Part shown: piece after piece, positions 32,259 to 40,405 of the stretch
Layout: each line of letters starts with the position of its first letter
Position numbering within the stretch: position 1 is the stretch's first letter
Source of the DNA: Streptomyces sp. Tue6028
GTDB taxonomy: Bacteria > Actinomycetota > Actinomycetes > Streptomycetales > Streptomycetaceae
Length of the DNA stretch: 64,000 nucleotides
Direction: 5' to 3'
Assembly: GCF_002300165.1 (NCBI RefSeq)
Contig: NZ_MLCE01000008.1
Location: 1 to 64,000 of the forward strand
Position numbers and translations under genes: made by a program
The notes under the pieces: generated by a model
The model's input: only the letters and a program-made list of their open reading frames with translations
Databases searched by the model: none
What the model was told of the DNA's origin: nothing

Positions 32259-32311
32259 CCTAACGTTCGCCCTTGAACATCCCACCGGGCAGGCGGTGCG
32301 ACGACGTTAGG
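32259..32311. promoter_or_regulatory. Inverted repeat upstream of the CitMHS operon
   Basis: CCTAACGT (32259-32266) and ACGTTAGG (32304-32311) are perfect 8-bp arms with 37 bp between, immediately upstream of the CitMHS start. Nearby GGCGTTAAC and ACGTTGAC provide AT-richer blocks. It may be a two-component or repressor site; no regulator gene is adjacent. Confidence 0.4.
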
Positions 32312-32370
32312 TCCCGTCAAACGGCGTTAACAAGACGTTGACACGCGAGCAATAAGCGCAAAACTCCAGG

Positions 32371-34629
32371 TCACAAGGTTGCGGTGAGTTCGACCGGTAC
32401 TCCGTTGAGGACCGCGTTGCCCGACAGCGGGTCGAGCAGACTGCCGTCGAGGAGCTGGTTGACGTTGACTCCGGGGGCGGCGGAGGCATGCCGCATGCGG
32501 GTGCCGGGGCGGTCGTGGCCCCAGCCGTGCGGCAGGCTCACCACGCCCGGCCGGACGCCGTCGGTGACCTCGGCCGGGGCGACCACCTCTCCCCCGGCGC
32601 CCTTCACCCGTACGTCCGCTCCGTCGCGCACCCCGAGGCGTTGCGCGTCCTCGGGGTGGATGTGCAGGGTGCAGCGGTTGGTTCCGCCGGTGAGCGCGGG
32701 CACGTTGTGCATCCAGCTGTTGTTGGAGCGCAGGTGACGGCGGCCGATCAGGACGAGCCCGTCGGGGCGCTGCGCCAGCGCCTCCCGTAGGCGCGGCAGA
32801 TCGTCCGCGAGGGGCTGCGGCAGCAGTTCGACCTTGCCGCTCCTGGTCTTCAGCGGCTGCGGCAGGCGCGGTGCCAGCGGGCCGAGGTCGATGCCGTGCG
32901 GGTGCGCGAGCAGCTTCTCCAGGGTCAGCCCGTCGGGCCGTACGCCGAAGCCGTCGCCGTAGGGGCCGAGGCGCAGCATCATGTCGAGCCGCCTCTCGGG
33001 ACCGGTGTCCCCGGTGAGTTGTGCGGCGAGTTCGCGCGGGTCCCGGCCGTGCACGGGCGAGTGCTCCTCGTGGACCGCCTTGCCGAGGGTCTGGTCGATC
33101 ACCATCGTGTCGACGGCGGACGGATCCGCGCCGTGCATGCCGGTGGCGGCCAGGATCAGCCGGGCCAGGATCTCCGACTCGGCCATCCGGCCGGGCTCCA
33201 GGGGCACGGCGGGGCGGGTGTAGCGGACCTGGTTGCGTACGGCGAGGGTGTTGAACGCGAAGTCGTGGTGCGGGCTCTGGGAGGGCGGCGGCGGGGGCAG
33301 CACGACATGGGCGTGGCGCGAGGTCTCGTTCAGGTACGGGTCGACGCTGACCATGAAGTCGAGCGAGTCCAGGGCCTTGTCGAGCCGCGCGCCGTCGGGG
33401 GCGGAGAGCACGGGGTTGGCGGCCACGACGACGAGCGCGCGGACCGGCTCGCCCTCGGCGGTGGCGGTGTCGATCTCCTCGGCGAGCGCGGAGAGCGGCA
33501 GCTCGCCCTTCGCCTCGGGATGCCGGCGCACGCGCGAGTGCCAGCGGCCGAGCGCGAAGCCGTGGCCGGGTCCCGCGGGCCGGGGCGACTTGTCGGTGGC
33601 GGCCTGCGGGAAGAGGGCGCCGCCGGGGCGGTCGAGGTTTCCGGTGAGGATGTTGAGGACGTCCACGAGCCAGCTGGCGAGCGTGCCGTGCGGGACGGTG
33701 CAGCTGCCGATGCGCGCGTACACGGCGGCGGTCGGGGCGGCGGCGAGTTCGCGGGCCAGGGCCCGGATCGTGTCCGCGTCCACGTCACAGGCGCCGGCGA
33801 CCGCCTCCGGGGTGAAGTCGGCCAGCTCGGCGCGCAGTTCGGCGACGTCCTGGACGTGCGGAGCGAGGTCCCCCAGATCGACGAGGTCCTCCTCGAAGAG
33901 AACCTGTGCCATCGCCGCGAGCAGCAGCGCGTCGGTGCCGGGCCGGATCGCGATGTGCCGGTCGGCGAGCCGTGCGGTACGGGTGCGGCGCGGGTCGATC
34001 ACCGTGAGGGTGCCGCCGCGGGCCTTGAGCGCCTTGAGTTTGCCCGGGAAGTCGGGGGCGGTGCACAGGCTCCCGTTGGATTCGAGCGGGTTGGCGCCTA
34101 TGAGGAGCAGGTGGTCGGTGTGGTCCAGGTCGGGCACGGGGATCGCGTTGGCGTCGCCGAACAGGAGCCCGCTGGAGACGTGCTTGGGCATCTGGTCGAC
34201 CGTGGAGGCGGTGAACAGGCTGCGGGTGCGCAGGGCGGCGAGCAGCACGGGCGGGTAGAGGGCACCGGCCATGGTGTGCACGTTGGGGTTGCCGAGGACG
34301 ATGCCGACCGCGTTCGGACCGTACCGCTCGGCGACGGGGCGCAGTCCCGCGGCCACGGCGTCGAAGGCCTCCTCCCAGGTGGCCTCGCGCAGCTCGCCGT
34401 CCTTGCGGACGAGGGGCGTGCGCAGCCGGTCCGGGTCGCCGTCGACCGCGCCGAAGGAGGCGCCCTTGGGGCAGATGAACCCCTTGCTGAACACGTCGTC
34501 GCGGTCACCGCGGGCACCGGTGACGCGACTCCCCTCGACGGTGAGGGTCAGCCCGCAGGTGGCCTCGCACAGGGGGCAGATCCGCAGGGCGGTGCGGGCG
34601 TCGGAAGTGGTGCCGGAGGTGCGGGACAC
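32371..34629 (-). CDS. Molybdopterin oxidoreductase (formate dehydrogenase/nitrate reductase superfamily)
   Basis: A 752-residue molybdenum enzyme of the DMSO-reductase family. The N-terminal [4Fe-4S] site is CPLCEATCGLTLT with ICPKG (C18, C21, C25, C53). bis-MGD-binding stretches include LLIGANPLESNG and VIDPRRTRTARLADRHIAIRPGTD. The C-terminal molydopterin dinucleotide-binding domain (LIGRRHLRSNNSWMHN, then LPHGWGHDRPG) is complete. There is no Tat signal, so it is cytosolic. The GTG at 34629 has GGAGG 4 bp upstream. No electron-transfer subunits or fdhD are adjacent. The substrate is unknown; many stand-alone actinobacterial members are called formate dehydrogenase or assimilatory nitrate reductase without proof. 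Confidence 0.9.
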   Translation of the reverse strand: MSRTSGTTSDARTALRICPLCEATCGLTLTVEGSRVTGARGDRDDVFSKGFICPKGASFGAVDGDPDRLRTPLVRKDGELREATWEEAFDAVAAGLRPVAERYGPNAVGIVLGNPNVHTMAGALYPPVLLAALRTRSLFTASTVDQMPKHVSSGLLFGDANAIPVPDLDHTDHLLLIGANPLESNGSLCTAPDFPGKLKALKARGGTLTVIDPRRTRTARLADRHIAIRPGTDALLLAAMAQVLFEEDLVDLGDLAPHVQDVAELRAELADFTPEAVAGACDVDADTIRALARELAAAPTAAVYARIGSCTVPHGTLASWLVDVLNILTGNLDRPGGALFPQAATDKSPRPAGPGHGFALGRWHSRVRRHPEAKGELPLSALAEEIDTATAEGEPVRALVVVAANPVLSAPDGARLDKALDSLDFMVSVDPYLNETSRHAHVVLPPPPPSQSPHHDFAFNTLAVRNQVRYTRPAVPLEPGRMAESEILARLILAATGMHGADPSAVDTMVIDQTLGKAVHEEHSPVHGRDPRELAAQLTGDTGPERRLDMMLRLGPYGDGFGVRPDGLTLEKLLAHPHGIDLGPLAPRLPQPLKTRSGKVELLPQPLADDLPRLREALAQRPDGLVLIGRRHLRSNNSWMHNVPALTGGTNRCTLHIHPEDAQRLGVRDGADVRVKGAGGEVVAPAEVTDGVRPGVVSLPHGWGHDRPGTRMRHASAAPGVNVNQLLDGSLLDPLSGNAVLNGVPVELTATL

Positions 34630-34679
34630 GGGTCCTCCCGGAGGGCTGTGGCGTCGGTGGCACACGAACTGGGGCCCGA

Positions 34680-34697
34680 GCATACCGACCGGTATGC
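34680..34697. promoter_or_regulatory. TetR-type operator upstream of the molybdopterin oxidoreductase
   Basis: GCATACCGACCGGTATGC: 7-bp arms GCATACC and GGTATGC around GACC. It lies 51 bp upstream of the oxidoreductase start. The left half and centre, ATACCGACCGGT, are the same as at 1752-1769, but the arm spacing differs. The TetR encoded at 35093-35710, directly upstream on the same strand, is the natural candidate. Confidence 0.6.
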
Positions 34698-34944
34698 ATG
34701 GAGGGGAGGGGTGTCGGGAACCCGGTCGGAAATTCGCCGGCCGTTCGGCACGGTCACGGACCCCGCACGCCTGCCGTACGCCGCCCCGCGTGGACGCCGT
34801 ACGCCCACCCCGCGCGACACCGGCCGAGCGCCCGCCGGCACGCACCTCGTCCGGCCGCCGGCACGTACGTCGTACGCCCGTCGGCACATACGTCGCACGC
34901 CCGCCCGGCACAGGACCGGCGGCAAGGTGCCGGACCGTCCGCGC

Positions 34945-34992
34945 GCCTTCCCGCCTTCCCGCCTTCCCGCCTTCCCGCCTTCCCGCCTTCCC
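34945..34992. repeat. Microsatellite (GCCTTCCC)x6
   Basis: Six perfect 8-bp units from 34945 to 34992, followed by GCACGGGC. It lies in non-coding DNA 101 bp downstream of the TetR stop (minus strand). Slippage could vary copy number between strains. Confidence 0.92.
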
Positions 34993-35092
34993 GCACGGGC
35001 GACGTCTGCGCGCCGTGCCGGATCCGCGTACGGCGGACGCCCGCGCGCGCCTCCACCGGGCACGGCCGGGCGCCCGCCCGCGCTCGTACGGT

Positions 35093-35710
35093 TCAGTCGA
35101 GGACCCTGGCCAGGTACGCGCGCAGCAGCTCCCGGGTCTCCTCGATGATCCGCTCGTCCCCGTTCGGAAAGACCCGGAAGGCGAGGTGCACCAGGGTGTC
35201 GGCCGTCTCGACCGCGATCAGGAAGGTGCGGCGCAGATCGTCGTCCGGGGTGCGTCCGAGGTAGCCGGAGAGCAGGTCGGTGAGGCGGTCGGCGACACGG
35301 GTGTTGGGCTCGGAGTAGCGGGAGCCGACGGGGATCTGGTTGCCGAAGTCGACGAGGGAGAAGCCGGGTGCGGTGCGCTTCATGGCCAGGTACTCGTCGA
35401 GCACGGCGTCCATGGCCGTGCGCCAGCCGGCGCCCTCGGCCGCCGCCAGGCGCGCCGTGACACGCTCGGTGTAGCGCTCCAGATTGCGCTGCGCGAGCGC
35501 GTCGGCCATGGCGCGCTTGTTGCCGAAGAAGCGGTAGACGGAGCCGATGGGCACGCCGGCCCGCTGGGCCACGGCCCGGGTGCTCAGGCCGTCGTAGCCG
35601 ACCTCGTCGAGGAGGTCGGCGCAGGCGTCGAGGATTCTGGTCAGTCGTTCGGCGCTGCGCCGCTGTACGGGCGCTCTGCGCAGCGAGGTCGCATGGGGCA
35701 CGGGCTTCAT
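35093..35710 (-). CDS. TetR-family regulator, coupled to lipoprotein gene
   Basis: A 205-residue TetR protein with the helix-turn-helix ILDACADLLDEVGYDGLSTRAVAQRAGVPIGSVYRFFGNKRAM and a ligand domain ending VETADTLVHLAFRVFPNGDERIIEETRELLRAYL. Its ATG overlaps the stop of the lipoprotein gene (ATGA), so both are translated together. The next gene on the same strand, after a 463-bp gap with an ATACCGACCGGT operator, is the molybdopterin oxidoreductase, its likely target (inference). Confidence 0.88.
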   Translation of the reverse strand: MKPVPHATSLRRAPVQRRSAERLTRILDACADLLDEVGYDGLSTRAVAQRAGVPIGSVYRFFGNKRAMADALAQRNLERYTERVTARLAAAEGAGWRTAMDAVLDEYLAMKRTAPGFSLVDFGNQIPVGSRYSEPNTRVADRLTDLLSGYLGRTPDDDLRRTFLIAVETADTLVHLAFRVFPNGDERIIEETRELLRAYLARVLD

Positions 35711-36579
35711 GATGCCTTTCCGCCGGGATCCGGTGAACCTCCCGTATCAGTACGGCCCTCGATGCGGTGGGCACTCATCTTCTCGGCGGAGCCGGGTACG
35801 ACGGCGCGCGAGACCCATGGGGCGGACGTGAGACGTACGCCGCGCGGGACCCCGCCCGCCCTGGTGAACCCGTCGGCGTACGGGGACCTGTCGGCGGTCA
35901 CGGCCCCGTCGTCGGCGCGGGCCGGCCCGGCGGCCGACGTGGACACGTCGCCGGGTACGGATCCGGCCACGGACGTGGATCCGGTCACCGAGGCGGACCC
36001 GGACCCGGGCGCCGACAGCGACCCGTCGGTGGCCGTGTCCGTGGACCCCCCGGTCGGCGTGGCCCCCGCGGCGCCCGGCGTCCCGGCCTCCGACGCCGTG
36101 ATGTCGGCGGTGCTCTCGACGGGCTTGCCGCGGACGGCCCACACGGTGCCGTCGTCGGCGTACAGGCGCGCGGTGACGTGATGGGTGCCGCGTGGGACGA
36201 GCCGCCCGGCGAGGTGGTACTCGGCACTGCGGAGCCGGGCGATGGTCCGGCCGTCGACATAGAGATGGGCGATGCCGCGACCGGCCGCCGGGACGGGGCG
36301 CGTACCTGCGGGCGAGAAGCGGAAGTTGCGGACCTCCAGGGTCACGTCCCAGCTGTCGTCGGAGTCCGGCTGAACCTCGATCGAGACATACGGCGCCCCT
36401 TCCTTGTCCACCTCGCGGTAGTTCCGGCCCTCTTCGTCCATCTCGTCCAGCACCTTGCCCACGGGCGAGACCGACGGTCCGTCCTCCCGCTCGTGCGCGT
36501 CGCCGGAGCCGCAGCCCGACGGCCCGCCCAGCAGCGCGCAGACCGCGAGCGCGGCAAGCAGTCCGCGCGTCCTCGACAT
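35707..36579 (-). CDS. Putative lipoprotein with Ser/Thr-Gly-rich C-terminal half
   Basis: A 290-residue protein. The signal LLAALAVCALLGGPSGC ends in a lipobox-like PSGC, not a canonical LAGC, so lipidation at C23 is probable but not certain. Residues about 50-165 form a compact region (SIEVQPDSDDSWDVTLEVRNFRFSP, AHLYVDGRTIARLRSAEYHL), compatible with a beta-sandwich. After about 165 the sequence is low complexity, rich in Ser, Thr, Gly, Ala and Asp, and ends with a basic segment. I do not recognise a functional family. The next gene (TetR) overlaps its stop, and hmgA is divergent. Confidence 0.7.
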   Translation of the reverse strand: MSRTRGLLAALAVCALLGGPSGCGSGDAHEREDGPSVSPVGKVLDEMDEEGRNYREVDKEGAPYVSIEVQPDSDDSWDVTLEVRNFRFSPAGTRPVPAAGRGIAHLYVDGRTIARLRSAEYHLAGRLVPRGTHHVTARLYADDGTVWAVRGKPVESTADITASEAGTPGAAGATPTGGSTDTATDGSLSAPGSGSASVTGSTSVAGSVPGDVSTSAAGPARADDGAVTADRSPYADGFTRAGGVPRGVRLTSAPWVSRAVVPGSAEKMSAHRIEGRTDTGGSPDPGGKAS

Positions 36580-36736
36580 GCCTGGGAGCGTAGAACACGG
36601 GTCCGACAGCCGGATCCCCCTGGAGTCGGGTTCTTGCACGGTACAGCGGCCCCTGAGGACTACGTCGGTGCGCTGATCGGACCGGGGCCGGCCGACGGAG
36701 GTTGACCGGAGCGGACCTCTTGCGCACGGAATCCGC

Positions 36737-36762
36737 GAATCCTACGGTGATGCATAGGAATC
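36737..36762. promoter_or_regulatory. Inverted repeat upstream of hmgA
   Basis: GAATCCTA (36737-36744) and TAGGAATC (36755-36762) pair with one mismatch around a 10-bp centre. It lies 18 bp from the hmgA ATG at 36781, just ahead of the GGGAG ribosome-binding site, a position suited to repression. The GntR regulator two genes along could bind here, but its site type is not known. Confidence 0.45.
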
Positions 36763-36780
36763 AGGCGCGAGGGAGCGATC

Positions 36781-38121
36781 ATGAGCGGGGACGCCAGGAA
36801 AAGGGCCGAGGGGCTGACCTACCTCTCCGGTTTCGGCAACGAACACAGCTCGGAGGCGGTGCCCGGGGCCCTGCCGCACGGCCGCAACTCGCCGCAACGG
36901 GCGCCGCTCGGGCTGTACGCGGAGCAGTTGAGCGGTACGGCGTTCACCGAACCCAGGGCGCACAACCGGCGCTCCTGGCTGTACCGGATCCGGCCGTCTG
37001 CCGCGCACCCGGCGTTCACCCGCACGGACAACGGAGCACTGCGCACGGCGCCCTTCACGGAGACCGTGCCCGACCCGAACCGCCTCCGCTGGAACCCGCT
37101 GCCGGAACCCGCCGAGGGCACCGACTTCCTCGCGGGCCTGTGGACGCTCGGCGGCAACGGCGACGCGGCACAGCGCACCGGCATGGCGGTGCACCTGTAT
37201 CACGCCAACTCCTCGATGGAGCGGGTGTTCAGCGACGCCGACGGCGAGCTGCTGATCGTGCCCGAGCGCGGCGGGCTGCTGCTGCACACCGAGTTCGGGC
37301 TGCTGCACGCGGAGCCGGGCCATGTCGCGCTGATCCCCCGCGGCGTGCGCTTCCGCGTGGAGCTGCTGGACACCGCGCCCGACGGCGGCGCGAGCCCGGC
37401 GGCCCGCGGCTATGTGTGCGAGAACTACGGGGCTCCTTTCCAGCTGCCCGACCTGGGCCCGATCGGCGCCAACGGCCTGGCCAACGCACGTGACTTCTTC
37501 GCGCCGGTCGCCGCCTACGAGGACGTCGAGGGCCCGGTCGAGGTGGTGAACAAGTTCTGCGGCAACCTGTGGACCGCGACGTACGACCATTCGCCACTCG
37601 ACGTGGTCGCCTGGCACGGCAACCACCTGCCGTACGTCTACGACCTGCGCCGTTTCAATGTGATCGGCACCATCAGCTACGACCACCCGGACCCGTCGAT
37701 CTTCACCGTGCTGACCTCCCCCTCGGACACCCCGGGCCTGGCCGGGGTCGACTTCGTCGTCTTCGCGCCGCGCTGGCTGGTGGGCGAGGACACCTTCCGG
37801 CCGCCGTACTTCCACCGGAACGTGATGAGCGAGTACATGGGACTCATCGAGGGCGCGTACGACGCGAAGGCGGAGGGCTTCGTGCCGGGTGGTGGTTCGC
37901 TGCACAACATGATGTCGGCGCACGGTCCCGACCGGGAGACCTTCGACCGGGCGAGCGCCGCGGAGCTGCGTCCGCACAAGATCGACGACGGGCTGGCGTT
38001 CATGTTCGAGACCCGCTGGCCGGTCACCGCGACGGCACAGGCGGCGCGGGCGGAGCACCTGCAACAGGCCTACGACGACGTGTGGCAGGGCCTCCAGCGG
38101 CACTTCCGTCCGACGGACTGA
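36781..38121 (+). CDS. hmgA: Homogentisate 1,2-dioxygenase
   Basis: A 446-residue non-haem Fe(II) dioxygenase that opens homogentisate to maleylacetoacetate in tyrosine and phenylalanine catabolism. Length and sequence match the family from [18 protein letters not shown] at the N-terminus. The Fe ligands seen in the human enzyme (H335, E341, H371) fall here in [11 protein letters not shown] (H345, E351) and AHGPD (H381), with identical spacing of 6 and 30 residues. GGGAG precedes the ATG. Maleylacetoacetate isomerase and fumarylacetoacetase genes are absent from the window, so the pathway is split. A GntR gene follows on the same strand. Confidence 0.97.
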   Translation: MSGDARKRAEGLTYLSGFGNEHSSEAVPGALPHGRNSPQRAPLGLYAEQLSGTAFTEPRAHNRRSWLYRIRPSAAHPAFTRTDNGALRTAPFTETVPDPNRLRWNPLPEPAEGTDFLAGLWTLGGNGDAAQRTGMAVHLYHANSSMERVFSDADGELLIVPERGGLLLHTEFGLLHAEPGHVALIPRGVRFRVELLDTAPDGGASPAARGYVCENYGAPFQLPDLGPIGANGLANARDFFAPVAAYEDVEGPVEVVNKFCGNLWTATYDHSPLDVVAWHGNHLPYVYDLRRFNVIGTISYDHPDPSIFTVLTSPSDTPGLAGVDFVVFAPRWLVGEDTFRPPYFHRNVMSEYMGLIEGAYDAKAEGFVPGGGSLHNMMSAHGPDRETFDRASAAELRPHKIDDGLAFMFETRWPVTATAQAARAEHLQQAYDDVWQGLQRHFRPTD

Positions 38122-38170
38122 GATTCACCACCCGTTGCATTCGACGCCCGCGACCGGTACGGATACCCTC

Positions 38171-38920
38171 GTGACCTCCTTCGCCCCGGACTCGATCGTC
38201 CTGAACCGCAAGCTGCCGCTCTGGTATCAGGTGTCGCAGTCCCTGCGCGCGTCGATACTCGGCCGCTCGCCCCAGGACCCGCTGCGCCTGCCCACCGAGG
38301 AGCAGCTGGCGGGCCACTACGGGGTGAGCGTGCTGACCATGCGGCAGGCGCTCAAGGAGCTGGAGGACGAAGGGCTCATCACCCGCCATCGCCGGCGGGG
38401 CACGTTCATCGAGCCGAGCGCGCAGCGCGGCGCACCCGTGCGGCTGCTCGGCTCGGTGGACGCGATCGTGGCGCAGCAGTCGGGCATGACGACGCGGCTG
38501 CTCGACCACGGGTCGGTGCCGGTGTCCGCCGAACTCGCCGAGTACTTCCCGGATCTGGCCGAGGTGGGCACGTACCACCGGCTGCGCAGCGACGAGAAGA
38601 CGGGCGAGCCGACGAACCATGCGCGCAACTACGTGCGTCCCGAGCTGGCCGCGCTGATCGACCCGGAGGATCTGGTGCGCTGGCCCATGACCAAGGTGCT
38701 CCGGGACGTGGTGGGGGTGCGCATCAGCCGGATCACCGACACGGTGGAGGCGCGGCTCGCGGACCCGGAGACGGCGCGGCTGCTCCAGGTGCCGCTGCTG
38801 AGCCCCATCCTGCACTACACGGGCATCGTGCACGGCGAGGACGGCCGCGCCCTGGACGTGGCCCGCATCCACTACCGCGGTGACCGGTTCTCCTTCACCG
38901 TCACCCTCGACGCCCACTGA
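38171..38920 (+). CDS. GntR/HutC-family regulator with UTRA domain
   Basis: A 249-residue regulator. The winged helix (PLWYQVSQSLRASILG, then LPTEEQLAGHYGVSVLTMRQALKELEDEGLITRHRRRGTFI) is followed by a UTRA ligand-binding domain (about residues 85-245) ending RIHYRGDRFSFTV. The GTG at 38171 is preferred; a TTG at 38135 would start 14 bp after the hmgA stop and give unconserved residues. It is 49 bp downstream of hmgA and cotranscription is plausible, making it a candidate regulator of homogentisate catabolism, although the ligand cannot be read from sequence. Confidence 0.88.
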   Translation: MTSFAPDSIVLNRKLPLWYQVSQSLRASILGRSPQDPLRLPTEEQLAGHYGVSVLTMRQALKELEDEGLITRHRRRGTFIEPSAQRGAPVRLLGSVDAIVAQQSGMTTRLLDHGSVPVSAELAEYFPDLAEVGTYHRLRSDEKTGEPTNHARNYVRPELAALIDPEDLVRWPMTKVLRDVVGVRISRITDTVEARLADPETARLLQVPLLSPILHYTGIVHGEDGRALDVARIHYRGDRFSFTVTLDAH

Positions 38921-38962
38921 CGCATGCCGCACCAAGGCGGCGGGCGGCGGCCACGTCGTACG

Positions 38963-40180
38963 ATGCCGGGCGTGACGCACGACGACGCCCCGCTGCTCGC
39001 GGACCTCATGCCGTGGTCCGTCGCACCGCCGAGGCTGGGCCGGGGGTGGCCGACGGCCCCCGACGCGGCGTCCCTGAAGGCGCGGTGGGACGCCCTGCTG
39101 AAGGCGGAGGGCCCGGACCGCGAGGCGCTGTTCGAGCCGACGCGCTCGCGCACGACGCAGTCGGCCGTCGGCCAACTGCCGGGGCAGTCGACCGGGACGG
39201 GCCGGCTGGCGCGCGAGTCGGGTCCGTGCCCGGAGCCGGTGCGCGTGGTCCACGGCCCCTTCGACGAGCAGTGGCTGATCCCGGACCACCGGCTGATCGA
39301 CGCGGCACGGCCCGAGTTGTGGCGGGTGGCCGACGCACGACAGGTGTTCGCGGTGGAGCAGCCGGCCGGGTCCGATCCGTCCGGGCCCGTGCTGCTCGTC
39401 TCGTCGGCGCCGCCCGTCGTCCCGCCGCCCGCGAAGGCTGTCCCGGGCCGGACGCCGACGCCCCGTTCCGGTCGCGTCCGCCCGCTGTACCGGAGGCCCG
39501 GGGGCCTGGAACCGAACCTGGCGCCCGGCCTGCTGGACCATCTCGGCACCCGGCTGGGCCACTCCCCCGAGCCCCTGGACTTCCTCGCCTGGACGGTGGC
39601 CGTCGCGCGGTCCGGCCCGGACGGGCCGGTGGTCCCTCTCACGGCGGACCTCCAGGAGTGGGCGCACGGCGTCGAGTTGGGCCGCCGGATGCTGTGGCTG
39701 ATGCGCCGCGACGGCGAGCGTCCCAAGCTCCCCGGCGGCCGTCGCCCCTATGTGCGCGCCCCGCTGCCCGCCCGCCCCGTCGACCTGCGCTACGACCGTG
39801 ACGAGGAGGCCCTGCTGCTGGACGAGGGCCGGATCTCTCCGGTGCCCCCGCAGGCCTGGGACTTCGAGACGGGCGGAGTCCGCGTGCTGGAGCAGTGGTT
39901 CGCGGCCAGGACGGCGGCGACGGAGCCGGGCACCCTCGAAGCGGTGCGGCCCGCCGGCTGGCCGCAGGCCTGGACCTCCGAGCTGCTGGAACTCGTCACG
40001 GTGCTCACCCTGCTGGCCGAACTCCGGCCGCAGCAGCGGGACCTGGCCGTCGGGGCGCCCGTCACCGCGGACGGGCTGCGCACGGCGGGCGTCCTTCCGG
40101 TGCCGGACGCGGCCCGCAGGCCCGCCTCCGTCCTCGACCACCACGAAGAGGGCCCGGAAGGCCAGTTCGCCCTGATCTAG
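38963..40180 (+). CDS. Stand-alone type ISP-like restriction/modification C-terminal domain protein
   Basis: A 405-residue soluble protein. Streptomyces proteins starting similarly (DLMPWSVAPPRLGRGWPTAP, then TQSAVGQLPGQ) are, as I recall, annotated as type ISP restriction/modification enzyme because they match the C-terminal specificity domain of LlaBIII-like enzymes. No helicase, nuclease or N6-adenine methyltransferase motif is visible (no NPPY or Walker A), and no such genes are adjacent. ATG at 38963 and GTG at 38972 are both possible starts. The TAG stop is the first three bases of a MITE-like inverted repeat at 40178, so insertion may have defined the C-terminus. A DNA-recognition role is inference. 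Confidence 0.65.
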   Translation: MPGVTHDDAPLLADLMPWSVAPPRLGRGWPTAPDAASLKARWDALLKAEGPDREALFEPTRSRTTQSAVGQLPGQSTGTGRLARESGPCPEPVRVVHGPFDEQWLIPDHRLIDAARPELWRVADARQVFAVEQPAGSDPSGPVLLVSSAPPVVPPPAKAVPGRTPTPRSGRVRPLYRRPGGLEPNLAPGLLDHLGTRLGHSPEPLDFLAWTVAVARSGPDGPVVPLTADLQEWAHGVELGRRMLWLMRRDGERPKLPGGRRPYVRAPLPARPVDLRYDRDEEALLLDEGRISPVPPQAWDFETGGVRVLEQWFAARTAATEPGTLEAVRPAGWPQAWTSELLELVTVLTLLAELRPQQRDLAVGAPVTADGLRTAGVLPVPDAARRPASVLDHHEEGPEGQFALI

Positions 40181-40343
40181 GGGGTTTCGTTTGGATCAGC
40201 TCGGATCAGGCCACGGCATCCGGTGGGGTGCATCGCAAGGCGGAGGACCACCCGCGTACTGGGCGTACTCGGGTGGTCCGACAACGCGGCGAGGTGCCGT
40301 GCCGGGCGTCGCGGACCCGGGCTGATCCAAACGAAACCCCCTA
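40178..40343. mobile_element. 166-bp MITE-like element with 23-bp terminal inverted repeats
   Basis: Ends 40178-40200 and 40321-40343 are perfect 23-bp inverted repeats (TAGGGGGTTTCGTTTGGATC plus AGC). The outermost TA at each end may be a 2-bp target duplication, as for IS630/Tc1-type or IS5-group transposition; the repeat proper would then be 21 bp. Inside is a perfect 10-bp hairpin, GGACCACCCG (40245-40254) with CGGGTGGTCC (40270-40279), capped by a GTAC/GTAC stem. No transposase or coding sequence is present. I recall a very similar hairpin (accacccg...cgggtggt with gtactgggcgtact loop) in other Streptomyces intergenic regions. The element lies between convergent genes and may act as a terminator. 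Confidence 0.8.
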
Positions 40344-40405
40344 TCGCACCGGGTGCGCGGGGTCCGCCCCGAGCCGGCGCACCGGGTGCACGGCCCTCGC
40401 GGGTG

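Larger units (their letters stand above)
34630..35092. other. Intergenic region with operator and 8-bp microsatellite
   Basis: No gene is supported between the oxidoreductase start and the TetR stop. Its left end carries an operator at 34680-34697. The middle has loosely repeated CGTACG/GGCACGTACGTC motifs near 34850-34920, and an (GCCTTCCC)6 array follows at 34945-34992. Frames read through it give only Pro/Ser/Arg repeats and have no ribosome-binding site. Confidence 0.5.
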
